NCBI GenBank assembly: GCA_964598535.1
Contig: CAZRCI010000026.1
Span: 1-64,000, forward strand
DNA length: 64,000 nt
Direction: 5' to 3'
Origin: JALHMI01 sp964598535
GTDB lineage: Bacteria > Planctomycetota > Planctomycetia > Pirellulales > PALSA-1355
The position numbers were made by a program, and so were the translations under genes. Of this stretch, positions 1 to 8,888 are shown piece by piece. The notes under the pieces were generated by a model, which saw only the letters and a list, made by a program, of their open reading frames with translations, did no database searches and was not told where the DNA came from. The number at the start of each line of letters is the position of its first letter. The stretch's first letter is position 1.

Positions 1-3000
1 TCTTCGGCGACCACCGACGGATAGGCCAACCGCGCGAGATACCCGCCGACAGGCTCATAACGTTTCTTGATGGCCGACTCCGGAATGATCACGTTTTGCA
101 GGCCTTCCTGCCAAACGTTACCTCCCAACAGCACCGTTTCCCAGGGCGTGAACACATACGAGGCGGACGTTTCGGTGTCGTCCGGCTCGAGCGGCGCGCC
201 GTCTTCGTCGATGCGAATCGGGTGGCCCTCGGCGTTCATCGCGGGCATGCCGACAATGGTCGCCGTCTGCAGGCCACGCGCGTTGATTTTCTGCGATGCT
301 TCGATTTGTTGTGGTGAAAAGTGCGATTCGAGGAACTTGAAGTCCACGACATTGGCCGATTCGCCGAAGGTGTCGGGCGAGAAAGCCAACTCCCAACGCT
401 CCATCTCCAGGGTATGGCAGCCGGTGCAGTTGTACTTCTCGATGATTTCGTTGCCCGCAATGATCGCTCGGCGGCGCTCGTCACCCTTGAAGATGTACTG
501 CTGGGCCGGGGGTTCCGCCACGAGCCCCAGGACGAAGGTGATGATCGACTCCCGCTGCGCGTCGTCGAGCGCCATGAACTGTGGCATGCGCAGCCGCTCG
601 TTATACGTCTTGTTCTGCGCCTTTTCGAAGTCGTAGCTGCGCGGTTCGCGAAGCTTTTGCCAGATGAAGCCCTCGCGCTGATGCGACACCAGCTTCTCCA
701 TGAAGTACCCGACTTCGGGCGGCATATTCAAGAAGTTGAACGAGTGGTGCCCGCCAGCGGTTTCAGTTTCTTCGATGCCCTTGTCCTGTTGGCCAACGTC
801 ACCGTGCGAGGCGTCGCCAAAGTGCAACGCGCCAGGCTGGCCGTGACCGTGCTTCATGTATTCCACGATCTGCTCGAAAGCCAACTTGTCGGGCGTCTTG
901 CGGGCCCAGTCGGCCAGGCCAGTGCCGATCGGCTTCACGTCTTCAAAGTTCGGGATGTCGTGACAGCCCGAGCAGCCGTACTTGCTGATCGAACGGCGGC
1001 CGACGTAACGCAGTTTCTTTTCGACCGTGATGTCGCCCACCAGTTCGATTTCGTCGCCTTTGAGATCGGCTCGCATCCGCTCGGGGATGCCCGTCTTCAG
1101 GTACTCCTGAGCCTGGCGCTTGGAGAAGGTGTTCTGCAGGTGCTCGAGCGCGAGCTCATCGAGCGAAGCTTCTTCTTCCTTGGTCAGGTCGCGGCCCGGA
1201 ATGTTTGTGGGCTTCCAGTCCTTGCTTTCGAGCAGAAAGGCCGCGATGTCGGCCGCCGGATCGGTGGTCTGGCCGTCCGCGCCCTGTACGGGATCCAGAA
1301 TCATATTCGGCATCACCGTGCGCGGATGGTACGCGCTGGGATTCTTGAGCCAGGTATAGAGCCATTGCGGACCGTTTTGATTCCGGTCACCCCCGAGCTT
1401 CGCACCGAGGCGCGAGAGGTCCGGGCCTTGTGTCATCGCGGCTTGCGGGAAATCCTCGTGCTTGTGGCACGCCAGACAGCGGACCTCGAAGGCGAACTTA
1501 CCGCGTTCGGCCGAGGCCGCTTCGACGCCCGTGGCGGGCGCGATGAACTGGAACGGTTGGCTGCCAGTCAGCAGGTATTCGGTCATCCCGCGAATTTCGG
1601 CCGGCTCGAATTTCTTCGAGACTTCCAGACTGTGCGGGTCGAGCGCGTCCCACAGGCCAAAGAACTGCGGCATTTTGGTCGAGGGGCGGAAGTCCTTCGG
1701 CTCGCGAATCCACGAATACAGGAAATCAAAGTCGAGCTTGCTGCCCACGTGACGCAGGCTGGGGCCGACCTTACGCAGATTGCCCGGTGTTTCGACGTCG
1801 GCCAGCACGCTGACCAACCGCTTGGTGACCAAGGCATCGCCCGGCAATTCTTCGGCGTTGTTCAGCGAAGCCATCAGGGCATGCCGCGGCGCGGCTTGTT
1901 CCGGCTCGGCAATCACTTGCTTGGCCCACTGCTGCTGCGCTTCCGAAAGTTCGCCAGTGGCCAGCAGGCCCTGAGCCGCGGGGGCATAGTTGGGTTCGGC
2001 ACGCAAGTCCGGACCAATGCGGCGATGGGGACCGTCGAAGCCGTTGATCTCGTGGCAGCCAAAGCAGCCCACGTCTTTAATCAGATTGAAGCCTTCGACG
2101 AGCTTGGGCGCGGGCGGCTCGGGGAACCGCTCGCTGGGCTGCAATTCGACTACGTCGTGATGGCACTTCAAGCACAGGCTTTCCGCGAACCGGTTGGGAT
2201 ACATCGGAAAGATCCAGTGATGATTGTCGAACCAGCCGTACTGGCGCTTCCACTCCTCGGCTTGCAACGGGTCGTTCGGAGCGTGCGAGGCCCACTTGAA
2301 CGCGGTCGCGCTGCCCTGCCCATCGTGACAGATCGTGCAGCCCATGTCGGCCATCGTGTGCGGGCTGAGCGAACCCACAAACAGGTCGAGCCGCGGATGC
2401 GAGGCGTACGGATGCGGAAGTCCGCGACGGACCGTCAGCTTTAGCGGTTTTCCCCACTGCGTGGACTCGATCAGGTAGTTGTAAATCTGATTTCGGGTAA
2501 GCAGTTGGGCACCGCCGATTTCCAGAATGGCATCGCCCACTTGCAAACCAGCCCTGGCCCCGGCCGTTTCGGGACGGACGACGCTGACGACCGATTCTTC
2601 GGGATCGACGAGGCCCCGCTGGGCAAGGCGAATTCCGTAGATATCGTGAACCTGGTCACTGTAGAACGTGGCCAGCTCGTCACCGCTGGTCGGCCGATTG
2701 TCGAGGGCTTCCGGCCGTTCGGCGGGAGTTTCGAGTGCGATCTCCAGCAGCCGCTCTTCCGGATAGGCCGGTTCAATGGCCGAGCCCGCCACGGTGCGGT
2801 CGATTCCCTGGTGGCAATTCGTGCAGCGGTCGAAGCGTGGAACGTCACGGAAATTGTTGTTGATCGTCAGGTTGGGTAGCCAGATCTGATCCAGCTTCTT
2901 CGGTGCGAAAGCGTCGATGATCGGCAGGCCGATCACTTCATTCATCACCTTATTCTCGCGCTCATAGAGCGCATCGGCGAGTTGTTTGCGCTGCGTGGTC

Positions 3001-3719
3001 AGCTCGACAAGGCGTTTGTCAGCGGCCGCCTCTTCGGCAAATATCTCGCCCACGATACGCTCGAGATCCTTGCGATACGCGGCGGCGTCTTGCATCTCGT
3101 CGTTGGCGGCGGCGACGCTCTCGCGGAGCTCGTTGACGCGATCCTGCAACGGATTGAGCTGGCTCGCGGGCAACGCGTTGCCGACCCCCAGTTCAAATTC
3201 GCTGCGCGCCACGTCGAGATCGGCGGCGCGGAACTTCTTGAGCGAGGTCGCTTCGTTCTCCACGAACCGAGCATCGTCGATGTACTTTTGCAGGGCCGCG
3301 CGGAACGTCTGGCGAAGCTGCGGCCGCTGCTCGGGCGGAGCCGCCACCAGCGCTTTATAGCTGTCGTCGACGGGGGTCAGATTAACCGTGCCCTGCGAGC
3401 CGTTCGCATCGGCCGCGGCCCGGACGCGATCGTTGAACTGATCGACAAGGCTGCCGGCCGGAATTTCTTGCAAGGCCTTTTCCAATGCCTCGTGCGCTTC
3501 GGAGACATCTTGAGCGTATTGCTCGGTTTCCGCCTGGCTCAAGCGGGCTTGGGCCGACCAGGCTTCGATCGAGCGAAACTTCTGCTGGTAGGTTTTCCAT
3601 TCGCGGCGGTGGTCCGAGGCAAACATCCAGATGGTGCCGACGAGCATCACAAGTGCCGTGACACCAAAGATGACGTGCAACAGCTTCTGGTCGCGCCAAG
3701 TTGATTCGTTAGCTGGCAT
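1..3719 (-). CDS. Multihaem cytochrome c with N-terminal anchor, coiled coil and PDZ domain (partial, runs off left edge)
   Basis: The frame is open from an ATG at 3719 to the left edge, giving at least 1239 residues without the C-terminus. An N-terminal membrane segment (about residues 12-30) is followed by a long charged, probably coiled-coil region (about 40-250). Seven CXXCH haem c sites are visible, with Cys at about residues 299 (CTNCH), 461 (CTICH), 516 (CLKCH), 552 (CFGCH), 748 (CLACH), 916 (CSGCH) and 1098 (CTGCH). A PDZ-like segment sits between the first two, around residues 360-430. It is the last gene of the Rieske / cytochrome b operon, 44 bases after the previous stop. I infer that it replaces cytochrome c1 or f as the periplasmic electron acceptor. 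The haem sites are seen directly; the role in the complex is inference. Confidence 0.9.
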   Translation of the reverse strand, partial: MPANESTWRDQKLLHVIFGVTALVMLVGTIWMFASDHRREWKTYQQKFRSIEAWSAQARLSQAETEQYAQDVSEAHEALEKALQEIPAGSLVDQFNDRVRAAADANGSQGTVNLTPVDDSYKALVAAPPEQRPQLRQTFRAALQKYIDDARFVENEATSLKKFRAADLDVARSEFELGVGNALPASQLNPLQDRVNELRESVAAANDEMQDAAAYRKDLERIVGEIFAEEAAADKRLVELTTQRKQLADALYERENKVMNEVIGLPIIDAFAPKKLDQIWLPNLTINNNFRDVPRFDRCTNCHQGIDRTVAGSAIEPAYPEERLLEIALETPAERPEALDNRPTSGDELATFYSDQVHDIYGIRLAQRGLVDPEESVVSVVRPETAGARAGLQVGDAILEIGGAQLLTRNQIYNYLIESTQWGKPLKLTVRRGLPHPYASHPRLDLFVGSLSPHTMADMGCTICHDGQGSATAFKWASHAPNDPLQAEEWKRQYGWFDNHHWIFPMYPNRFAESLCLKCHHDVVELQPSERFPEPPAPKLVEGFNLIKDVGCFGCHEINGFDGPHRRIGPDLRAEPNYAPAAQGLLATGELSEAQQQWAKQVIAEPEQAAPRHALMASLNNAEELPGDALVTKRLVSVLADVETPGNLRKVGPSLRHVGSKLDFDFLYSWIREPKDFRPSTKMPQFFGLWDALDPHSLEVSKKFEPAEIRGMTEYLLTGSQPFQFIAPATGVEAASAERGKFAFEVRCLACHKHEDFPQAAMTQGPDLSRLGAKLGGDRNQNGPQWLYTWLKNPSAYHPRTVMPNMILDPVQGADGQTTDPAADIAAFLLESKDWKPTNIPGRDLTKEEEASLDELALEHLQNTFSKRQAQEYLKTGIPERMRADLKGDEIELVGDITVEKKLRYVGRRSISKYGCSGCHDIPNFEDVKPIGTGLADWARKTPDKLAFEQIVEYMKHGHGQPGALHFGDASHGDVGQQDKGIEETETAGGHHSFNFLNMPPEVGYFMEKLVSHQREGFIWQKLREPRSYDFEKAQNKTYNERLRMPQFMALDDAQRESIITFVLGLVAEPPAQQYIFKGDERRRAIIAGNEIIEKYNCTGCHTLEMERWELAFSPDTFGESANVVDFKFLESHFSPQQIEASQKINARGLQTATIVGMPAMNAEGHPIRIDEDGAPLEPDDTETSASYVFTPWETVLLGGNVWQEGLQNVIIPESAIKKRYEPVGGYLARLAYPSVVAE

Positions 3720-3763
3720 GGTCGATTATCTCGCGCCGTCGCGCGTCAAAAGCAGGGGAATGC

Positions 3764-5086
3764 TTAGAAGTTCAGGAAAAATTCCGGAATCGCAATGATG
3801 TACTTCAGGTTCACCGTCCAGCGGAGCACCATCTTGATCGGCAGGGCCGCCATGAACAGCAGCAGATTCGCCATCAGCATGAAGCGGACGAAGCCCATCT
3901 TGGCGAAAAAGCCGCGGAAAATCGTAGTCGCCATCAGCGGCGGCAGGGCGATGAAATAACCCAGGACCAACACAATGCCCAACCACTCGCGGAGCAGGAT
4001 CGTCAGCAACTGCTGTACGAGCGTCGCGTCAGGCGGCGCCTTGGGCAGCGATTGCTGCATGAGATCGATCCAGAAATATTGCGACAGATCGACGTTGTTG
4101 AGCGCGAGAACCTTGTGCGGATCCCAGTACTCGAACGGACCGAAGATATTCCAGTTCGGGCCGCGGAAGAACGTGCCCAGGATGATCAGCGTGATCCACA
4201 GTTCAAGAAAGCCAAATTGAAAGACCAAGTAGGCGAATTTCCGCTGGTCGATCGTGTAGTAGCCGTTTCCCTTCTTGTTGAAGTCGAGATACGGTATCGC
4301 GGCCAGTCCAACCAGCACCAGGCTCGGCAGCACCACGCCCGCCATCCACGGGTCGTAATACACAAGCATTTCCTGGAGACCGAGGAAATACCACGGGGCC
4401 TTCGACGGGTTGGGAGTCTTCACGCTCGAAGCGGGCTCTTCCAGCGGAGCTTGTAGAGCGATCGCCCAGATCACGAGGAACGCCGTCAAGGCGACCATGC
4501 AGATCAGTTCGGTATAGACCAGGTCGGGCCAGACCAGCACTTTCTCGTCGTCGAGCTTCTCGGTCGGCGGCAGGCCTTCCTTCGCGCGGCGGTCGTTTTC
4601 GACCGCTTTGGCCGTCGCCAGCCAGGTAAAGTAACCCAGCAGGAACACCAGACCCACGATCGGCACGTTGTCCGGCTTGGTGACGATCGCGGCGAAATTC
4701 GGCTCGGCAATCGAGAAGCCAAGCAGAACCAGCGAGAGCATCAGCATCGTCCAGCCAACCATCGGCCGGACCAGCCAGGTCCGAAACACATAGGCCGCCA
4801 CGAGCAGCACCGTCGTGCCCACGCTATAAACCACGGGGCCGGTGGCCCAGTTGGCGAAATTGCGGAGCGACAGCGGTAAAACCGGCGGGCTGCCGCCCAT
4901 GGACGTGGCGGCGACGATCACCAGGAACAGCGACACGACCAGCCACACGATCGCTTCGCGCACGCGGTGCAGGTTGTGCCACAAGTGGTAGGCGAAAACC
5001 GCGTTGACCACCCCCAGGAACAGATAGTATCCACCCAAAAACGGCGAGATGCCACGTAGGAAATCGGCTTCCGATACACCGTGCAT
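3764..5086 (-). CDS. Cytochrome b C-terminal (subunit IV/PetD-like) membrane subunit, extended
   Basis: This 440-residue polytopic membrane protein has roughly ten hydrophobic segments. Near residue 240 it carries KAPWYFLGLQE, the form of the quinol-oxidation (Qo) loop found in many bacterial split cytochrome b C-terminal subunits. The classical PEWY glutamate is replaced by proline (APWY). The protein is much longer than plant-type subunit IV (about 160 residues) because extra N-terminal and C-terminal membrane helices flank the core. It lies 65 bases after the b6-type subunit and before the multihaem cytochrome, so the two membrane subunits together should form the quinol-oxidising core. 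An NrfD-like or fused subunit is the main alternative, but the Qo-type motif argues against it. Confidence 0.85.
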   Translation of the reverse strand: MHGVSEADFLRGISPFLGGYYLFLGVVNAVFAYHLWHNLHRVREAIVWLVVSLFLVIVAATSMGGSPPVLPLSLRNFANWATGPVVYSVGTTVLLVAAYVFRTWLVRPMVGWTMLMLSLVLLGFSIAEPNFAAIVTKPDNVPIVGLVFLLGYFTWLATAKAVENDRRAKEGLPPTEKLDDEKVLVWPDLVYTELICMVALTAFLVIWAIALQAPLEEPASSVKTPNPSKAPWYFLGLQEMLVYYDPWMAGVVLPSLVLVGLAAIPYLDFNKKGNGYYTIDQRKFAYLVFQFGFLELWITLIILGTFFRGPNWNIFGPFEYWDPHKVLALNNVDLSQYFWIDLMQQSLPKAPPDATLVQQLLTILLREWLGIVLVLGYFIALPPLMATTIFRGFFAKMGFVRFMLMANLLLFMAALPIKMVLRWTVNLKYIIAIPEFFLNF

Positions 5087-5151
5087 AATTGTTTGCTCGT
5101 TGAGTCGCCCCGAGGATCAACTGGCTACGACAAGCCTCGCGAAATCCGCCG

Positions 5152-5925
5152 CTACAGCGGACCGCTGATGCCGCCATCCTTGCGCACGCGCCAGAAATGG
5201 ATCGCCAGGAGCAGCGCCACGCCCAGCGGAATGGCGATGCAGTGCAGAATATAAAATCGATTCAAGGTCTCTTCGCCCACGAAACGAGCGCCCAACAAGG
5301 CGAAGCGCGCGTCCGAGGCGTTGGTGATCATATCGATGCCCTGAATGTTCAGAAGCTGCTGGCCAGGGCCTTCGTGACCGAGAATGGGCGTGGCCCGAGC
5401 CATGTTCGAGCCCACCGTGATCGCCCAAATCGCGAGCTGATCCCAGGGAAGCAGGTAACCGGTAAATGATAACAGCAGCGTTAACAGCAGCAGGATGACG
5501 CCGATGACCCAGTTGAACTCGCGGGGAGGTTTATAACTCCCCGTCAAGAACACGCGATACATGTGGAGCCAGACCGTGATCACCATCGCATGGGCCCCCC
5601 AGCGATGCACCTCGCGCAGGATGCCGAGTGAGGTGACGTCACGCAGGGCCAGGATATCGTTATAGGCCCATTCCAGCGTGGGCCGGTAGTAGAACATCAG
5701 GAGCACGCCGGTGACGGTCTCAACCAGAAACAGAAAGAACGTCACGCCGCCCATGCACCAGGTATAGCTAAGTGCGATGCCCTGCTTCTTGATCGAAACG
5801 GGATGCAAGTGCAGGAAGAAGTTGGTCAGCATCACCACAATGCGATTGCGGCGATCCTGCGGCATGGGGTGGCGGAAGATGCTCTTCCACACCTGCGACT
5901 CGCGGATCATTTCACCAATGGACAT
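5152..5925 (-). CDS. Cytochrome b6-type N-terminal cytochrome b subunit
   Basis: This 257-residue membrane protein is closely related to cytochrome b6. It has four helices, FYYRPT after helix A, the GYLLPWDQ motif and the terminal ISGPL. The haem-ligand histidines are H107/H121 in helix B and H228/H243 in helix D. The 15-residue step in helix D is the b6 rather than the mitochondrial b spacing. Cys57 sits in WCMGG, matching the YCLGG motif whose Cys35 binds the extra haem ci in b6f complexes. The gene is second in the operon after the Rieske gene. It should carry the low-potential haems of a quinol:cytochrome c oxidoreductase. Confidence 0.92.
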   Translation of the reverse strand: MSIGEMIRESQVWKSIFRHPMPQDRRNRIVVMLTNFFLHLHPVSIKKQGIALSYTWCMGGVTFFLFLVETVTGVLLMFYYRPTLEWAYNDILALRDVTSLGILREVHRWGAHAMVITVWLHMYRVFLTGSYKPPREFNWVIGVILLLLTLLLSFTGYLLPWDQLAIWAITVGSNMARATPILGHEGPGQQLLNIQGIDMITNASDARFALLGARFVGEETLNRFYILHCIAIPLGVALLLAIHFWRVRKDGGISGPL

Positions 5926-6165
5926 CGTTTACTACCGCGCCTTATGGGAGGGAAAATCAGTTCTGCACCGGACGTTTGAAACTTGCATCTATCGCCGAAA
6001 CAATCGATCCATCGCCGGCCGGATGCCGGGCGGCGGCGGCTTCTTTCTCACGCGAAACACGACAGCGAACCGGCGCCGAGTCGCAACCGACCGCCGCCGA
6101 ACCGCACGCGGTCGCGGGTTCCAACGCTGCGCAGCACCGCCGCTCGGCGCCGCACGCGCTCAGCA

Positions 6166-7212
6166 CTACACCGCGACGTACGAGGCAGGGTCGTTCCACT
6201 GTCCGAGTTCTTCTTGAAAGAGCCGGCTCTTGTCGACTTCCAACTGGCCATCGTCGGCGACCCGAATGGCAAAACGTTCGAGAGGCCGCGGAGCGGGCCC
6301 CTCGAAGTTGATACCGTCCTTGTAGAATCCACTGCCGTGACAGGGGCACTTGAACTTCTGCTCGCCCTCGAGCCAGTTGGGCGTGCAACCCAAGTGCGTG
6401 CACACCGAACGCAACGCATAAATCTGGGGCGACCCGTTGTATTCGAAATTCACGATCCACACGCCATACTGGGCGATGAACTTCGTCTCGACCTGCCCCG
6501 GCGCGAAATTGCTGGGGAAGCCCACCTTGAACTGGCTGGGCGGTTCCATCAGCACGTTCGGGAACATGTAGCGGGCGACGCCCAGCGTCCAGAGGCCGAA
6601 CGTGGTGGCCAGCGACGTGAAGCCGATGCCGAGGAACGAGCCCAGCATCACCGTCGTCAAGAAGCTGCGGCGATCGGTGGCCGCGTCGGCCGCCGACTTG
6701 GGCTTGGGTTTGGCATAGTCGGGCTTCACCGGCATCGGCGGCACGACAAGCTTTGGCTTGGCCGGCTTCTCGACCGCGGGAGCCTTGGCCGCGGCTTCGG
6801 CCTTGGTCATGGGACCCGGCTTCGAGGCGCTGCGCGCGGCGGCAAGGATGCTGCTCGTATCTTTGGGCTCGGCCGGAGCGGCGGCGGCTGCCTCTTTTTT
6901 CACCGGCTCCTTCTTCGCCGGAGCGGGCTTCGGAGCTTCAGCCTTGGGCGCGGCGGCCGCGACCGGTTTCTCGGCGCCGGCCGCTTTTTCCGCCCGTGCC
7001 GCAGCGAGCATGTCAGCAACGCTCAACCGCCCACCGCCCGGCTTCGCGGCCGGTTTGGGCTTGGCCGCGGCGGGCTTCTCGGCCTCCGGCGACGCTGCTT
7101 GCGGTTCTGGAGTGGCCTCGCTGGCTGGCTTTTGGGCTTCCGCCCCGCCGCCATCTGCCTTACGCGCCGCGGCCAAAATCTCGGCCACGCTCATCTTCTT
7201 CTTTTCGGCCAT
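6166..7212 (-). CDS. Rieske iron-sulfur subunit with Ala/Pro/Lys-rich N-terminal extension
   Basis: The 348-residue protein has the full Rieske signature: CTHLGC (Cys271, His273, Cys276) and CPCHGS (Cys289, Cys291, His292). C271, H273, C289 and H292 should bind the 2Fe-2S cluster, and C276-C291 should form the disulfide. A twin-arginine-like DRRSFL precedes the single membrane helix (about 183-210). The first 180 residues are an unusual low-complexity Ala/Pro/Lys extension containing three copies of a (S)VA(D/E)(I/M)LAAAR motif at about 7-17, 63-73 and 119-127. It is first in the operon. The start at 7212 has an AGGG stretch just upstream. Confidence 0.93.
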   Translation of the reverse strand: MAEKKKMSVAEILAAARKADGGGAEAQKPASEATPEPQAASPEAEKPAAAKPKPAAKPGGGRLSVADMLAAARAEKAAGAEKPVAAAAPKAEAPKPAPAKKEPVKKEAAAAAPAEPKDTSSILAAARSASKPGPMTKAEAAAKAPAVEKPAKPKLVVPPMPVKPDYAKPKPKSAADAATDRRSFLTTVMLGSFLGIGFTSLATTFGLWTLGVARYMFPNVLMEPPSQFKVGFPSNFAPGQVETKFIAQYGVWIVNFEYNGSPQIYALRSVCTHLGCTPNWLEGEQKFKCPCHGSGFYKDGINFEGPAPRPLERFAIRVADDGQLEVDKSRLFQEELGQWNDPASYVAV

Positions 7213-7767
7213 GCCCTACACCCTAGAGGCGTGACTGCTGTCTTTATATTTCGCGAAAAGATCGGTTCGAGGCGGGATCGTTTCGAGCCGGCCGGGCGCA
7301 TGTAAATGCGTGTGCCTGGTAAGAAATGTCCCCCTGGAAATGCCGGCAGTCCTGCGGAGATGGGCAGGATTGTGACATTTTTCACGATCTATCTCAGTTT
7401 GTAACTCAATTTCCCTGCTGCTGTCAACCCACCCCTTGTTCTGCCAAGAAGATGCGCCACCTGGCACCCGGCCGACGACTTCTGCCGGATTTGGATCGCC
7501 AATGCCGATTGCCCGGCCAGGTCAGGTTGCTCGGCCAATTCCGGCTACTCGCGTAGGCCGGCCTGGCGATTCTAACCCGCGTCAATTGGTTTGTGTACTA
7601 ATCGACATTCTTCCGCATTCACACCACAGGCGTTCGGCCAAGTCAGATCTGTGGCCGGGCCGAACGCCCGGAGGACGCCCCGGCGGGCGCGCCCCTGCTC
7701 GAAGGAGTATCATCGTAGCAACTTGCCGCGCGGCCTTCGAGTCCTATCCATCTCTCTTCCGTCTCTC
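7213..7767. other. Divergent intergenic region (555 bp)
   Basis: This region separates the Rieske operon (leftward) from the DUF4392 gene (rightward), so it should hold both promoters. An AT-rich stretch (AAATATAAAG on the minus strand, near 7240-7250) about 35 bases before the Rieske start is a plausible -10 region. An AAGGAG at about 7700 precedes the DUF4392 gene, but no ATG follows at normal spacing. I see no convincing small gene or structured RNA. Confidence 0.4.
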
Positions 7768-8835
7768 ATGTCGAGCAATCCACGACCCCACTCAGTCACT
7801 CCGACACCGGCGACCGACGATCGGTTGCCCTGGGCTGCGCTGGAAGCGTTGTCGCACCGTGATCCGGGCGGTCGCGGTTTGGTCAGCTACCGCCGCGCGG
7901 ACCAATCGCTCGACGCCGGCGCGCTTTGCGCCGCGAGCCACCATCTGGCCGAACATGCTCGAAGCGTGGTGATTGCGACGGGTTTTCCAATCGTTTTCAC
8001 AGATCGCGTGGTCGCTGAAACAGACGGCCCCCCGGGGACGCTGTGTCTGGCCGTGGTACTGCAATCGCTCGGCGTGACAGTGAAGATCGTGACCGATGCG
8101 TATGCCTTACCGGTTCTCCATGCGGGAGCCGAGTGCCTGGGACTCGATTCCACAACGATCCAGGCATGTCCCGCGTCCGGGGCCGAATGCGAAGCCTGGC
8201 TCGATGGATTTATAAGCGGCGTCGGCGCGGATTGGAGTCATCTGATCGCGATCGAGCGTCCCGGTCCAAGCCATACGCTCCAATCCTTTCGGACACAGCG
8301 CCGCGACACGCCAATTCCGGTTGAGACCTTTGAGTCTACCGTGTCCGAGGCGGACCGCGACCGATGCTACAACATGCGGGGCGAGCCGCTCGAGGCCTAT
8401 ATGGCCCCCACGCATCGGCTCTTTGAACGGATTGTCGAGCGCGAGTTGCCGATCCGGACGATCGCCATCGGTGACGGCGGGAATGAGTTGGGCCTGGGTT
8501 GCTTTTTGTGGGAAGACCTCGTGGCGGCAATTGCCACCGGATCAGCCGGCAAGATCGCTTGTCGCGTGGCCGCGAATATCACCATCTTGGCCGGCACGAG
8601 CAACTGGGGCGCGTACGCACTTGCGCTGGCGGTCGCTCGGCTGCGCGGGCTGTCGCTTTCGCAGCCGTGGTTGACGCCTGCCGGCCAACAACGCCTGTTG
8701 GAAGCGATTGTCGCCGCCGGCGCCGTGGATGGACGTACCCGCCGGGCGGAGCCGACCGTCGATGGGCTCTCGGCGGAAGACTATTTGCAGACGCTCGCGG
8801 AGATGCGAGATTTGCTCAAGCAGGCCAGCCGATAG
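7768..8835 (+). CDS. D-glutamate cyclase-like protein (DUF4392 family)
   Basis: The 355-residue protein matches the DUF4392 family, whose vertebrate member is the C-terminal domain of D-glutamate cyclase (DGLUCY). Recognisable blocks are ATGFPI, ETDGPPG, ERPG, the YNMRGE region and the glycine-rich IGDGGNELG. The predicted role is turnover of D-glutamate to 5-oxo-D-proline, or a related small-molecule cyclase reaction, in the cytoplasm. The ATG at 7768 was chosen because the family-like sequence starts shortly after it. The frame stays open upstream, and an AAGGAG further upstream leaves an earlier TTG start possible. The function is inferred from the family only. Confidence 0.75.
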   Translation: MSSNPRPHSVTPTPATDDRLPWAALEALSHRDPGGRGLVSYRRADQSLDAGALCAASHHLAEHARSVVIATGFPIVFTDRVVAETDGPPGTLCLAVVLQSLGVTVKIVTDAYALPVLHAGAECLGLDSTTIQACPASGAECEAWLDGFISGVGADWSHLIAIERPGPSHTLQSFRTQRRDTPIPVETFESTVSEADRDRCYNMRGEPLEAYMAPTHRLFERIVERELPIRTIAIGDGGNELGLGCFLWEDLVAAIATGSAGKIACRVAANITILAGTSNWGAYALALAVARLRGLSLSQPWLTPAGQQRLLEAIVAAGAVDGRTRRAEPTVDGLSAEDYLQTLAEMRDLLKQASR

Positions 8836-8888
8836 TAGGCTGATTTTCTTTGTGTAACGTTTCCTCTCCTCGCGCATTGAATGGGGTG

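Noticed and set aside
321..2444. Long plus-strand open frame of 707 codons opposite the multihaem cytochrome
   Set aside because: It is a GC-rich shadow. The opposite strand has seven CXXCH sites and a coherent domain order in one frame.
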